This document shows, piece after piece, positions 11,569 to 21,748 of a DNA stretch of 64,000 bases. Below the pieces are notes generated by a model that worked only from the letters and a program-made list of their open reading frames with translations, was not told where the DNA came from and searched no databases. Source of the stretch: Portulaca oleracea (Eukaryota > Streptophyta > Magnoliopsida > Caryophyllales > Portulacaceae); assembly GCA_029582165.1 (NCBI GenBank), contig CM055882.1, positions 19,237,867 through 19,301,866 on the forward strand. Direction: 5' to 3'. Position 1 is the stretch's first letter. Every line of letters starts with the position of its first letter. Position numbers and translations under genes: made by a program.

Positions 11569-12690
11569 ACTCTAAGTTATTTTATTGGTTTAGTTTATTT
11601 TTATTTGAAATTATTTGACTGGGTACTGTTTTGTATGACATGATACTCAAGTTACTGATTTTGTTTTTGGGCTATGTCTTCTGCCTTAGTCAGTTAAGGT
11701 ATGCATTGGACCTGTCAATGGTGGATATAAATAATTGATTTATCTTTATTTCAAATGTCTGTTGCTAAAAGATGATTGGCTAAATTTTTTTAATATTGTT
11801 TTTTTTCTTCTTGTCACGTGAGATGAGAAGAGAAAGGCCAAGATGATGTCATCTGCTGTTGCACACTGGAAAGAGGGCAATTAATAGCTTCAGTTTCCAA
11901 AACACACATAATCATTCTCCTAGATATTGAAAAACACAAACTGAGAAGAGGGAAGCCATAACCAATTAGCAAAAGGTGACGCTTTTGAAGGCAAGTCGAC
12001 CTGGTTTTTCTGGCGAATTCTACTGGCAACAAATTGCGATTTCCGGCGAACTGTAAGAGCACAGAGTTCACGATTACGGTGGTGATTTTCCCGGCGACGA
12101 TTGCTTGAAGTGAAACCCAGGCACGACGAGTTCTTCGCTAAATTGTGTTTCGAGATTTCTAGGGCTTTTCGTCCCGTTTTTTGTTTCCGATATTTTGTTG
12201 CCCGACTCTGTTCTGATGCTACTGTTATAATATTGTTGCTGCTGCTGTTCGTGTTCGAGGCCGGCACCACCACCGACGCCGACGACCCCTAGCGCCCCCT
12301 AGAACTCACCATCAACCACCAAGCGTAAACCCCTGTTACAATTCGAGTTCTTGTCTAAATTGTTCATACTTGGTTCATTGTTCATGCGCTGTTTCAAATC
12401 CCAGTTTTGATGTTTTGCTTATGGGGTAGTATGCGTGGTAGGTGCAATGAGGCAACTATACCTGATGTTCATTTTTGATACACCCTGATGTTCATTTTAA
12501 TGGTAGTGAGAATGGATATATGCTGAATACATGGGTTCGGTAGTGAGAATGGATACAATTGTGAGATGGTAGTGAGTACGATAATCATGTTGAACAATAG
12601 AAAATTAGGTCATTTGATGCTCATCGACGATACAATTGATGATCATGTCACGATATTGTTGTTTATAATTGTGAGAATGGATTTTTTTGT

Positions 12691-13020
12691 AGTTGGAATT
12701 CGATGTATATGCGATCATATTGCTATGTTACTACTGTTTGGGGTTTTGATGTTCATTTCATTGCCGAGTAATGATCATTACACAACTACATGAGGTTCCT
12801 TTTTCTTTCCGGTTTTAGATGTTCATGACAGAATATTTGATGTTCATCATCGATGTAGTTGGAATTCGATGTATATGCGATCATATTGATTCTTTACTAT
12901 TGTTTCGGGGTTTGATGTTCATTTCATTGTCGAGTAATGATCATTACACAACTACATGAAGTTCCTTTTTCTTTCTGGTTTTAGATGTTCATGACAGAAT
13001 ATTTGATGTCCATCATCGAC
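12691..13020. repeat. Tandem duplication inside left palindrome arm
   Basis: A block of about 160 bases beginning gtagttggaattcgatgta (12691 and 12856) and ending with 'tgttcatgacagaatatttg' is present twice in tandem. The right arm has one full counterpart (about 15483-15650). This is arm-specific growth after the palindrome formed, or collapse on the other side. Confidence 0.75.
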
Positions 13021-13184
13021 AGTTTGTTATCCCTTATTGCTTGATGTTCATCACATAAGTACTTGTTGTTCATGTCATTTTTATTTTGTTATTCATTGCG
13101 ATTATGATTTGATGTTCATCTCAGAATGTTTGATGTTCATCCCATAACTACTTGGTCTTCATTGTGATTTATAGCCCAGTGGTC

Positions 13185-13310
13185 CCCCTGCGTATTGAGG
13201 CGTCTTCCCCTGTTGTACCGAGTGCAACGTCTACAAAGACAAAGTGTGGGGCTGAAAGAATAGAGTTTGAGTCTCAAGATACGTCTGGTTGCAGCGTGTC
13301 GCAGAAATGA
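13185..13310 (+). other. Possible short coding remnant within Mutator-like element
   Basis: A GC-richer stretch without the surrounding words, open on the + strand (IEASSPVVPSATSTKTKCG in part) until a stop at the next repeat word. The word orientation switches from gatgttcat to atgaacatc across this stretch. I do not recognise the protein. It could be the other end of the element's gene or chance. Confidence 0.3.
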
Positions 13311-14564
13311 ACATCAAGTGTTAGTTGTATGGTAATTTAGATATTTTGAAAAGAACATCAAGTTATAATGAAATAAACATGAAATTATATTTTCTATATC
13401 AGGTGGGCATGAAATGAACATCAAGTGTTGGGTGTATGAACATCAAGCTATTGGGAAATGAACATCAAGTTGTGTTGGAATGAACATCTAACGACAATAA
13501 AAAGTGGACATCATATTGAGATGAACATACATAAACTTAATGAAATGAATATCAAGTTATATATATTGGAATGAACATCATATTCAGTTTTGTATCCCGT
13601 TGATTTTCATTCCACCTTCAAATGATGCTCATTGCATAAACTTGATTAAATGAACATTTATGCAATGAGCATCAAGTTATATTGGAATGAACATCAACTA
13701 TTGAGATGAAAATGAACATCATGTTACACTGGAATGAACATCATATTCAGTTTTGTATCCCTTCAATTTTCATTCTACCTTCAATTGATGATGCTCATTT
13801 CATAACTTGATGTTAACGTTGGGGTAATGTGATGAAAATCATTTCTAGATTACAATGATCGATTCAAAATGAAATAAACATCTATATGAAATTGACATGA
13901 ACATCAAGGTATTGTGAAATGAACATCAAGTTATAACTTGATATTCATTTCAGATTACAATGATCAATTCAAAGTGTTGGCTGTAAGAATATCAAGGTAT
14001 TATGAAATAAACATCAAGTTTTAATTGAATTGAACATCACACAGCGTGGAACATATATGTAATATGCAAAAAGACACCAGCCGGTCATGAATGAACATCA
14101 AGTTATAGTGGAATGAACATCAACTGGCAACGAAAGTGGACATCGTATTGAGATGAAAATACATCAACCCATACTGAGATGAATATGTATATGTATTGAA
14201 AAGCACATCAGGTATGCATTTTATGCTCATCAACTGGGAATGAGTTTGGTTATGAAATGAACATCATTCATATGTAAATGATCTTCAAGGGTACCCGAAA
14301 TGAACATCACATGTAATTAATATGAACATCAGTCGAACATCAAGTCATTTGTTCTGATGAGTATTTATATATATTGAAAATCAGTTTTGCATGTTCATTC
14401 ATGGAAAGCACTTCAACCGAATCTGACCAAAATTCATCAACTTAAACCTAAAGCAAAATGAATGTTTTTATGTTAAAAAAAAAACAAACACAAACTCCAA
14501 TCGTTCAATCATGAATCCAAAAGCATCATCAACTGATGTTCAAAACAACTTGATTAGATCATCC

Positions 14565-14925
14565 ATAACGCTTTGGACAATTCTGGTTGTCGTGTGTTGC
14601 TATTTGGTCGCAACACTTGCACTTGTTTTCTTCCCAGTGGTAATCTCCACTGGTGTCTTCGTCCTCTTGCCTCTTCCCTTTGTAACCGAAGATGGGGGTG
14701 GATGAATGGTTACATCTGTAGGGACAGAAGTTTCAAAATACGCTTCAAAGTCTGAAGACACATTGCTCGACGGTTCTTCAACGCTTAACGCCTCGAGTTT
14801 TGAAATAAGGGCATTTGTCTGTTCAATAATCAATCCTAGCTTTGCTTCATCCCCATCGGCAACATCCATGCACTTACAAAATGCTCTCCACCCACGTAGT
14901 GAGTGTGTCGTGATCATCAAATGAC
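14565..14925 (-). pseudogene. MULE/FAR1-like transposase C-terminal remnant
   Basis: Read on the - strand the stretch encodes SLRGWRAFCKCMDVADGDEA, then a leucine-rich helix, a basic linker TKGRGKRTKTPVEI, and after a frame change a small zinc-knuckle-like end, CCDQIATHDNQNCPKR. FAR1-related and Mutator transposases commonly end with a basic KxKGRxKxxR linker and a CxxC..H..C knuckle, so I read this as the last exon of such a transposase. The catalytic DDE and SWIM parts are absent. Stop codons (the first at 14602-14600) and the surrounding word repeats show it is not expressed as a transposase. Alternative: a captured FAR1-like host exon. Confidence 0.5.
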
Positions 14926-16421
14926 AATAAACACCCACTAGTTCTGGGATTAACATCAAACATTCTGAAATGAACATCAAATCACAATTACAATGAATGA
15001 CAAAATAAAAATGACATGAGCAACAAGTTGTTCTAGGATGAACATCATCAAACATTCTTATATGAAAATCAATCACTCTGGGATAACAAAACATCAACGA
15101 TGAACATCAAGCATTCTATCACGAACATTGACAAACGGAAAGAAATAAAACATGCATGAAATAAAGATGTCATAAACATTAAGTATTCTGTCATGAACAT
15201 CAAACATTCTGAGATGAACATCAAATTACAATTACAATGAATAACAAAATAAAAAGTATTTGTGAAAATGAACATCAAGCATTTGGGTGATGATCACCAC
15301 ACACATAGTGAGTGTGCCGTGATTATAAATCACAATGAACACCAAGTAGTTATGGGATGAACATCAAACATTTAGAGATGAACATCAAATCACAATCATA
15401 ATGAATAACAAAATAAAAATGACATGGACAACAAGTACTTCTGTGATGAACATCAAGCAATATGAGATAAAACACCGTCGAGAATGAACATCAAATATTC
15501 TGTCATGAACATGTAAAACCGGAAAGAAAAAGGAACCTAATGTAGTTGTGTAATGATCATTACTCGACAATGAAATGAACATCCAACCCCCAAATAGTAG
15601 TAACAGAGCAATATGATCGCATATACATCGAATTCCAACTACAAAAAATCCATTCTCACAATTATAAACAACAATACTGTGACATGATCATCAATTGTAT
15701 CGACGATGAGCATCAGATGGCCTAATTTTCTATTATTCAACATGATTATCGTACTCACTACCATCTTACAATTGTATCCATTCTCACTACCAAGCCCATG
15801 TATTCAGCATATATCCATTCTCACTACCATTAAAATGAACATCAGAGTGTATCAAAAATGAACATCGGGTATAGTTTCCTCATTGCACCTACCACACATA
15901 CTAACTACCACATAAGCAAAACATCAAAACTGGGATTTGAAACAGAGCATGAACAATGAACAGAGTATGAACAATTTAGACAAGAACTCGAATTGTAACA
16001 GGGGTTTACGCTTGGTGGTTGATGGTGAGTTTTAGGGGGCGCTGGGGGTCGTCGGCATCGGTGGTGGTGCCGGCCTCGAACACGAACAGCAGCAGCAACA
16101 ATTTTATAACAGTAGCATCAGAACAGAGTCGGGCAACAAAATATCGGAAACAAAAAACGGGACGAAAAGCCCTAGAAATCTCGAAACACAATTTACCGAA
16201 GAACTCGTCGTGCCTGGGTTTCACTTCAAGCCATCGTCGCCGGGAAAATCAATGCCGGAATCGTGAACTCTGTGCTCTTACAATTCGCCGGAAATCGCAA
16301 TTTGTTGCCAGTAGAATTCGCCGGAAAAACCAGGTCGATTTGCCTTCAAAAGCTTCACCTTTTGCTAACTGGTTATGGCTTCCCTCTTCTCAGTTTGTGT
16401 TTTTTCATATTTTGGAGAATG

Positions 16422-16719
16422 TAGAGCTGGCAAAATTTTGTCCGACCTGGATTACCCGAATTGTCCGACCCGGAAAAAACCGGGTCTGGACATAAATTTT
16501 TCGTCCGAATTTTTATATTATCCGAATTGACCGAATATTCGGACATAAAATTTCTCTTTTTTCTATTGTCCGAACCCGATTTTAGCTTCGTCCGAATTGT
16601 CCGACCCGATTTGACCCGAAATAAAACTTGGTCCGGACATGAATTTCTCGTCCGAATTTTGACATTGTCCGAATTTGTCCGACCCGGATTTACCCAGACC
16701 CGGATTTTTGCCAGCGCTA
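16422..16719. mobile_element. hAT-type MITE, copy 1
   Basis: A perfect 8-bp duplication ggagaatg (16414-16421 and 16720-16727) flanks ends tagagctggcaaa and tttgccagcgcta. The empty site is visible in the opposite palindrome arm near 11915. The inside is GC-rich and repeats ttgtccgaa/ccgacccg words. Inverted ends and an 8-bp duplication fit hAT. Related copies lie at 28398-29274 and 32247-32681. Confidence 0.88.
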
Positions 16720-16983
16720 GGAGAATGATTATGTGTGTTTTGGAAACTGAAGCAATCAATTGCCCTCTTTCCAGCGTGCAACAGCCGACGACATCATCTT
16801 GGCCTTTCCCTTCTACTCTCACGTGACAAGAAGAAAAAAAACAATATTAAAAAAATTCAGTCAATCATCTTTTAGCAACAAATATTTGAAATAAAAATAA
16901 ATCAATTATTTATATCCACCCTTGATCTTGGAACCAATGGCTATGATTTACTATGCTTCTATGCTCACAAAATCTTCCTTCTC

Positions 16984-16984
<1 letters not shown>

Positions 16985-17032
<48 letters not shown>
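16985..17032. repeat. (AT)n microsatellite
   Basis: About 24 at units in the Helitron-derived segment. Confidence 0.95.
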
Positions 17033-17037
<5 letters not shown>

Positions 17038-17967
17038 GGTACACAAGGGTGAGGATCGTAATATATAAGCATTAATGAGGGTACTTTTGGAAATCTAAAA
17101 TTAGCTTTTTTTTCTTCTTTTTTTTGAAAATTTCTTTATGCAAATTAATTGGTAGCATGATTTACAATTAACAATAAATAAACCACATTAACTAATAATA
17201 AAATACAATAATATAAATATAAATATAAATAAAATGGCCATTTATATTTTATATAAATTAATTGATTAATAAAAAAAGATATTAGAATGAAATTTTTTAG
17301 CATAAAAAATAATACCTAAACACCAAATTTTTAAAAGCAACAAAATAACATGCAATTCTATGTTTGATATCTAAAATATTATTTCAATTTTAAATGACAA
17401 AATTATTTAATTACATGATATATTAAAATATTATTATCACTTTTACAATGTCATTATTATATTAATATTAGTATAATAATAGTTACTTTTGAAGGTTAAA
17501 GAAATACCGATAATAAAGTATAATGTACACGTTAGTAAACCGTCAAATTTTAATATGTTGTAAAAAAAATTTCAAAAATTAATTTATATTTGTATATTAG
17601 TAGGATAAGGTTACTACCCATTGATGATGAATAGAAAAATCAAATACAAAAATATAATTTAATGGAGCAATCACTTGATGATAGTATAGACGTCAAATAC
17701 GTTAATCTTGAATTATTTAATTCAATATAACAAAATTTAACATATAAAGAACTCCTAATATAAGAAAAAATTAAAGAAAACTATACTTAAGCCATATATG
17801 TATATATGTTCTAAAACTTTTAAAATAAATCTATCACCTAAAAGGTTAAGTTTAAATTAAATATTATTTAGTTAGCCTTGTATATGTATATATGTAATTA
17901 TTGTATGCAATGAAATGACCCTTTAATTGCCAATATAAATAAGTTCATTGAGCAATGCAATTTAGTA

Positions 17968-18230
17968 CTCCCTCCTTTCCATATTAACTGTCGTCTTTGG
18001 AAATTATGCAGTCAAACTTCAAAAATTTTGACCATAAATTTCTCAATATATATACAATGAATTGTTATATAAAATTACTATCATTAGATTCGTAACGAAA
18101 AGTACTATCATACAAGCTAGTATAATATTGCAATTGTTAATAACATATTATGCAAGAAATTATCAATCAAAGAGTGATATTGAAGACCGTGAAAGTCAAA
18201 ATTATGACAATTAATATGGAACGGAGGGAG
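17968..18230. mobile_element. Stowaway MITE (Tc1/mariner type)
   Basis: It starts ctccctcctttccatatt and ends with the complement (ggaacggagggag), flanked by TA on both sides (17966-17967, 18231-18232). Length of 263 bp is usual for Stowaway. No coding sequence. Confidence 0.92.
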
Positions 18231-19347
18231 TAATATAATATTATTTTCGTAATTTAATTACTAATACAATTTTAACTTCTTTTTCATTAACATTAGTGGA
18301 GTGCTATAATTGACTTTTAAATAAGGGTTTAATTGTCAATATTCATTGTTGTAACCGACTACGTTGACTATCAATATAGTATAAATATGTAGTAACAATG
18401 TTTTACCATCTAAGTTCCACTTTTTCGATATTTGCAACAAATCGACTTTGAATGACATTTGCTTATACTGTGCGATTCAAAGATGGAGAAATGCTTTACA
18501 GGTATCCATATAGTTTTCTATTCTAGATTACATTCCATTTTGTACAGGTATGACACTAGACATACAAAGTTAAATATTTTTTCTTTCGAAAGTAAGAGAG
18601 CAGCGAGCATAATATAGATAATGTATTTTTTATCACAATGTTGAGAAATGAGTTTTTTCTCTTTTAATTATACCTCATCACATATTTCTTCTTTTAAATA
18701 TCAATTTAGAATATAACTCTCAAATACTTTTTAAAGCCATTACTGTTGCAATATTTAGTCATCATTTTACATAAATTTCTTATTTAATTTATATTTTTAA
18801 AACTATATTTTCAAATAATTAATTTGATTTTTTAATGTTGTGCATGCAGGTACACAATATTGATTCATAACTTCAAAAATAATCAAGAATGATGGAATAA
18901 AGTAAGGTGATTGTATCTAATATGTTATTTGGTTTTTAATTAATTAAATAATACTATGCTATTTGGTTTTTAAGTATCGTATAGCCATTTTTATAATTAG
19001 ATAAGTATCATATAACCATATGTAATGTACTGATACTTACATTTTTTAGCTCATATTCTTTTGTCGTTATCATCAGTAAAATACGTAATGTTTTAGTAGT
19101 AATTGACTTTTGACTTTTATTCTAATAGAATCTATGCATATGACTGATTTTTTTTCTTTATACTGCACTTATTCTCTTGCGTATTAACATTTGTTAGATG
19201 ATAACTATTCTGTTGTTAAGTAATATCCTAATTTACAAGTCTATTATAGTAATTATTTCACTTTTTTCATATACTATAATGATAATCTTTTAAGAGTTTA
19301 CTATATATAGATTTATAATTAGTTAATTTTATCTTTCTTATAAAAAC

Positions 19348-19379
<32 letters not shown>
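19348..19379. repeat. (TA)n microsatellite
   Basis: About 15 ta units in the AT-rich Helitron segment. Confidence 0.9.
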
Positions 19380-19382
<3 letters not shown>

Positions 19383-19520
19383 TGGTAAAATAAATGATGA
19401 TACAGTTGTTGGAATATTAATTATTATTTAAATGTTTGTATTTTGATTGAAACAAGGTAACACACCTGCATTACAAAAGAATATATATTGTAAATCTTAT
19501 ACTATTTAATAATGATGGAG

Positions 19521-19591
<71 letters not shown>
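19521..19591. repeat. (ATA)n microsatellite
   Basis: More than 20 trinucleotide ata units. Confidence 0.95.
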
Positions 19592-19592
<1 letters not shown>

Positions 19593-19645
19593 GTGTTGTC
19601 ATGTCAATTCTTTTATAATAATTATATTTTCAATGGATTATAATG

Positions 19646-19656
19646 ACAACAACAAC

Positions 19657-19704
<48 letters not shown>
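19646..19704. repeat. Compound (CAA)n(TAA)n microsatellite
   Basis: Short caa run turning into about 16 taa units; a second trinucleotide array 55 bases after the first. Confidence 0.92.
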
Positions 19705-20439
19705 TTCAATGACTTCAGCCCTATGTATTTTCAATGTTAATTCTTTCATTTAGAGTTTGACAGGTTCTATTTTAATATAAATAAAATTTATCTTTCATCA
19801 TTTTTAAATTTTATTTAGCAAAGCTTCAATTCATTGTTAAAATATTTAAAAGTTATGTTTTAGGGAATAATATTTACAAGTTATTAATTCCATTTGTGAC
19901 ATCATTTGATTAAAACAAGCTCTCTTCAAACATTCATACAATTAATGTTGTTTTTGTCTAATTCATAACATATAATTACCATTATCTATGTTGCTCGGAT
20001 ACTATTTTATCTTATTTGGATTGTATTTATATTAGATTATTTAATTGGAATATCTTAGTATTGGTAAAAAGATATATCAAGTATATTTACATATTACAAT
20101 TTGAATTTGTTAATATATTTGGTGAAAATTAGAAAATTATGCATACATTCATTTATTATATGATATAAATAAGGTTTTTAACAATATGTATTTTTTAATT
20201 TTGTTCCAACAATAAGTGTTGTTAATATATTTGGTGAAAATTAGAAAATTATGCATAGACGGCCACACGGGTTTGTATTAATGACTCATTTTTTTCCTTT
20301 TTTTATATCAACTATTATTTTTTCTTATTCTTTTATATAAGAAAACTATTTTTTATCTTTCATTATTACCTTTTTCTTTGTTCTTTCAAAAATATAACAT
20401 CGGTAATATTTTCAACAATACGTATGCTTTACTTGCGTT

Positions 20440-20467
20440 CCGTGCAACGCACGGGTCTAAGTACTAG
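20440..20467 (+). other. Helitron 3' terminal hairpin and CTAG end
   Basis: Stem ccgtgc / gcacgg with loop aac, then gtctaagtactag. This matches the known 3' signal of plant Helitrons (hairpin about 10 bases before CTRR), with T as the host base after it. Confidence 0.8.
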
Positions 20468-21030
20468 TATGCTATATTACTTTGACAGAAATCATTTGCT
20501 CAATATTATAGTATATTTTAGGAGTTTTGAGGCAAGTAAAATATTTGTAAAACCCAATCATATTTTGTTATGTATTTACTTGTGAACTCTGACCCAACCT
20601 ATGTTTTACCTGCATGTCCAACCCAACTAACGGAGTGTTACACTACTAACTGGGCTTTCAAGCTCATCCTTTCACCTTTCTATTTTTTCAGGTTACAATT
20701 CTTGACTTATTGGTAGTATTTGAATTCTTTACGGTATCAGAGATGCGAAGTGAAGCGTAGTAGGCCAAGTGATTGTGCGCGATAAGACTTACGCTATTGA
20801 TTTAGTTGCTTTGTGAGTTGGAAGATTTCAATATCCTGTGTTGTAGCATCCGCTGTGTAATTAGGTATTTTTCTTAATTGACTATTCAATCAAGTACTCT
20901 ATTCCAAGCTAGTCTATTTCCGTATCTTTGGTTAGTTTCCGTCCTTTGAGCCTTGCATGCTTGTGGGACCTTGTCCTACTAGTGTGCGGCGTCTGTTACC
21001 CCTTGGTTTGTGGCGTGACAGATTAAGATC

Positions 21031-21322
21031 TGTAACACCCCGGCCCTTCCCGGGCCGCGGACATTACCGATAACTGATTCAAGGATCGCTGAATGGCTCC
21101 ACAAATCACCACGAGTGTTTCCAGCGTGCTTCGTCCTCGCTTACACGCTGCCTAGGAAAACTCCCTAGGAGGTCACCCATCCTGATACTACTCCCAGCCA
21201 AGCACGCTTAACTGAGGAGTTCCCAACGGATGAGCTACCATAAAAGAAGGTGCACCTTGGTGATATGAGTAGTCATTTCAATCCCTTTAAGCAACACTTA
21301 ATTGTATATTTGGGGTGTTACA
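21031..21322 (-). repeat. Cassandra LTR copy 3 (inner), complete
   Basis: It starts TGTAACACCC and ends GGGTGTTACA, with the 5S-like core at about 21160-21240. It carries the same variants as copy 2 (gatatgagtag..., ...aagcaacacttaa). It is preceded by 'atc', the last bases of a Cassandra internal segment, fused to gattaag of the gypsy element. Confidence 0.85.
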
Positions 21323-21457
21323 ATCACCCCCACTTAAGCGCACAACGTCCTCGTTGTGCCACAATCCACTCTAGAATCTTTGCCCCGCTAGGTGACTGCC
21401 CATGGATCTCCTGTCCATTGGCGCAACTCACGGTCGAGGGTCGGCTTTGATACCATC
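21323..21457 (-). mobile_element. Cassandra internal segment 2 with PBS
   Basis: 135 bp, closely similar to 4827-4961. The Met-tRNA primer-site complement ggctttgatacca is at 21443-21455, next to LTR copy 4. Confidence 0.82.
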
Positions 21458-21748
21458 TATAACGCCCCGGCCTCCCTAGGTTGCGGGCATTATTAATAAC
21501 TGCTTCAAGGATCGCTGACTGGCTCCACAAATCACCACGAGTCTTTCTAGCGTGCTTCGTCCTCGCTCACACGCTGCTTGGGAAAACTTCCCAGGAGGTC
21601 ACCCATCCTTTGACTACTCCCAGCCAAGCACGCTTAACTGAGGAGTTCCCAACGGATGAGCTATCATAAAAGAAGGTGCACCTTGGTGATATAGGTAGTC
21701 ATTTCGATTCCTTTAAGCCACACTTAACCATATATCCGGGGTGTTACA
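21458..21748 (-). repeat. Cassandra LTR copy 4 (outer)
   Basis: Its first bases read tataac (TG changed to TA) and it ends GGGTGTTACA. Its variants match copy 1. It is followed by taaat, the partner of taaac at 4531-4535, and then LINE RT coding resumes. Confidence 0.85.

Larger units (their letters stand above)
11720..16920 (-). mobile_element. Large palindromic Mutator-like element with GATGTTCAT/ATGAACATC arrays
   Basis: The outer arms 11720-13170 and about 15310-16920 are inverted copies: for example ggtggatataaataattg at 11720 and its complement at 16903-16920, and a CAG-rich GC block near 12240-12300 mirrored near 16015-16105. The right arm is lengthened by a hAT MITE. Between and within the arms, gatgttcat (left) or atgaacatc (right and centre) recurs dozens of times. 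A remnant of a FAR1/MULE-like transposase C-terminus lies on the - strand (14565-14925). No target duplication is visible because the right side abuts a Helitron piece and LTR sequence has been lost. The Mutator assignment rests on the long inverted repeats and the transposase fragment. Confidence 0.7.
16921..20467 (+). mobile_element. Helitron 3' portion, AT-rich, non-coding
   Basis: The right end has Helitron hallmarks: a hairpin (stem ccgtgc/gcacgg, 20440-20454) 9 bases before a CTAG terminus (20464-20467), followed by T. The adjoining LTR sequence resumes inside 'gata|tatgctatatt', an A|T insertion point seen intact near 6950. The left end (TC start) is lost, apparently with about 200 bp of LTR, where the palindromic element now sits. 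The body is very AT-rich, holds microsatellites and a Stowaway MITE, and shows no coding sequence. A 37-bp direct repeat recurs at about 20110 and 20219. Confidence 0.7.
5239..21020 (+). mobile_element. Non-coding gypsy-derived LTR element (LARD-like)
   Basis: Two long LTRs (5239-7492 and 9599-21020, the second swollen by insertions) flank a 2.1-kb internal region. A Met-tRNA type primer site (tggtatcaaagcc, 7500-7512) lies 7 bases after the first LTR. A purine tract (gaaggagggaagga, 9585-9598) lies just before the second. The phrase 'gaggacaaaaatttttgaaggaggga' seen at 9569-9594 in pieces is typical of chromovirus (Tekay-like) pol ends, which is why I call it gypsy-derived. No gag or pol reading frame is recognisable inside. 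The first LTR lacks about 70 bases of its start. Confidence 0.75.
9599..21020 (+). repeat. 3' LTR of the gypsy-derived element, interrupted by five insertions
   Basis: It begins TGTGAAACCTCGTCCC. LTR segments are 9599-10205, 10612-10845, 11569-11719 and 20468-21020, and the end reads GTGGCGTGACA. The interruptions are two Mutator-type MITEs, a palindromic Mutator-like element and a Helitron piece. About 200 LTR bases equivalent to 6748-6951 are missing at the palindrome/Helitron block. After the end, the 7 bases gattaag match the internal spacer at 7493-7499, although only Cassandra follows. Confidence 0.75.
4536..21748 (-). mobile_element. Cassandra TRIM tandem array, split by a gypsy element
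   Basis: Four LTR copies of about 290 bp, each carrying 5S rDNA-like sequence on the - strand, and two 135-bp internal segments, lie as LTR-INT-LTR // LTR-INT-LTR. The outermost ends (TGTAAC at 4536, GTTACA ending 21748) are flanked by taaac and taaat, a 5-bp duplication with one mismatch, inside the LINE RT. Each internal segment ends next to the right-hand LTR with the complement of an initiator-Met tRNA primer site (ggctctgatagca 4947-4959, ggctttgatacca 21443-21455), so the element is on the - strand. Cassandra has no coding capacity. The middle is occupied by a gypsy-derived element. Confidence 0.85.

Noticed and set aside
12460..15870. CRISPR-like array
   Set aside because: The repeat word is only 9-10 bases, spacing is irregular and it switches strand; this is plant nuclear DNA within an inverted-repeat transposon.
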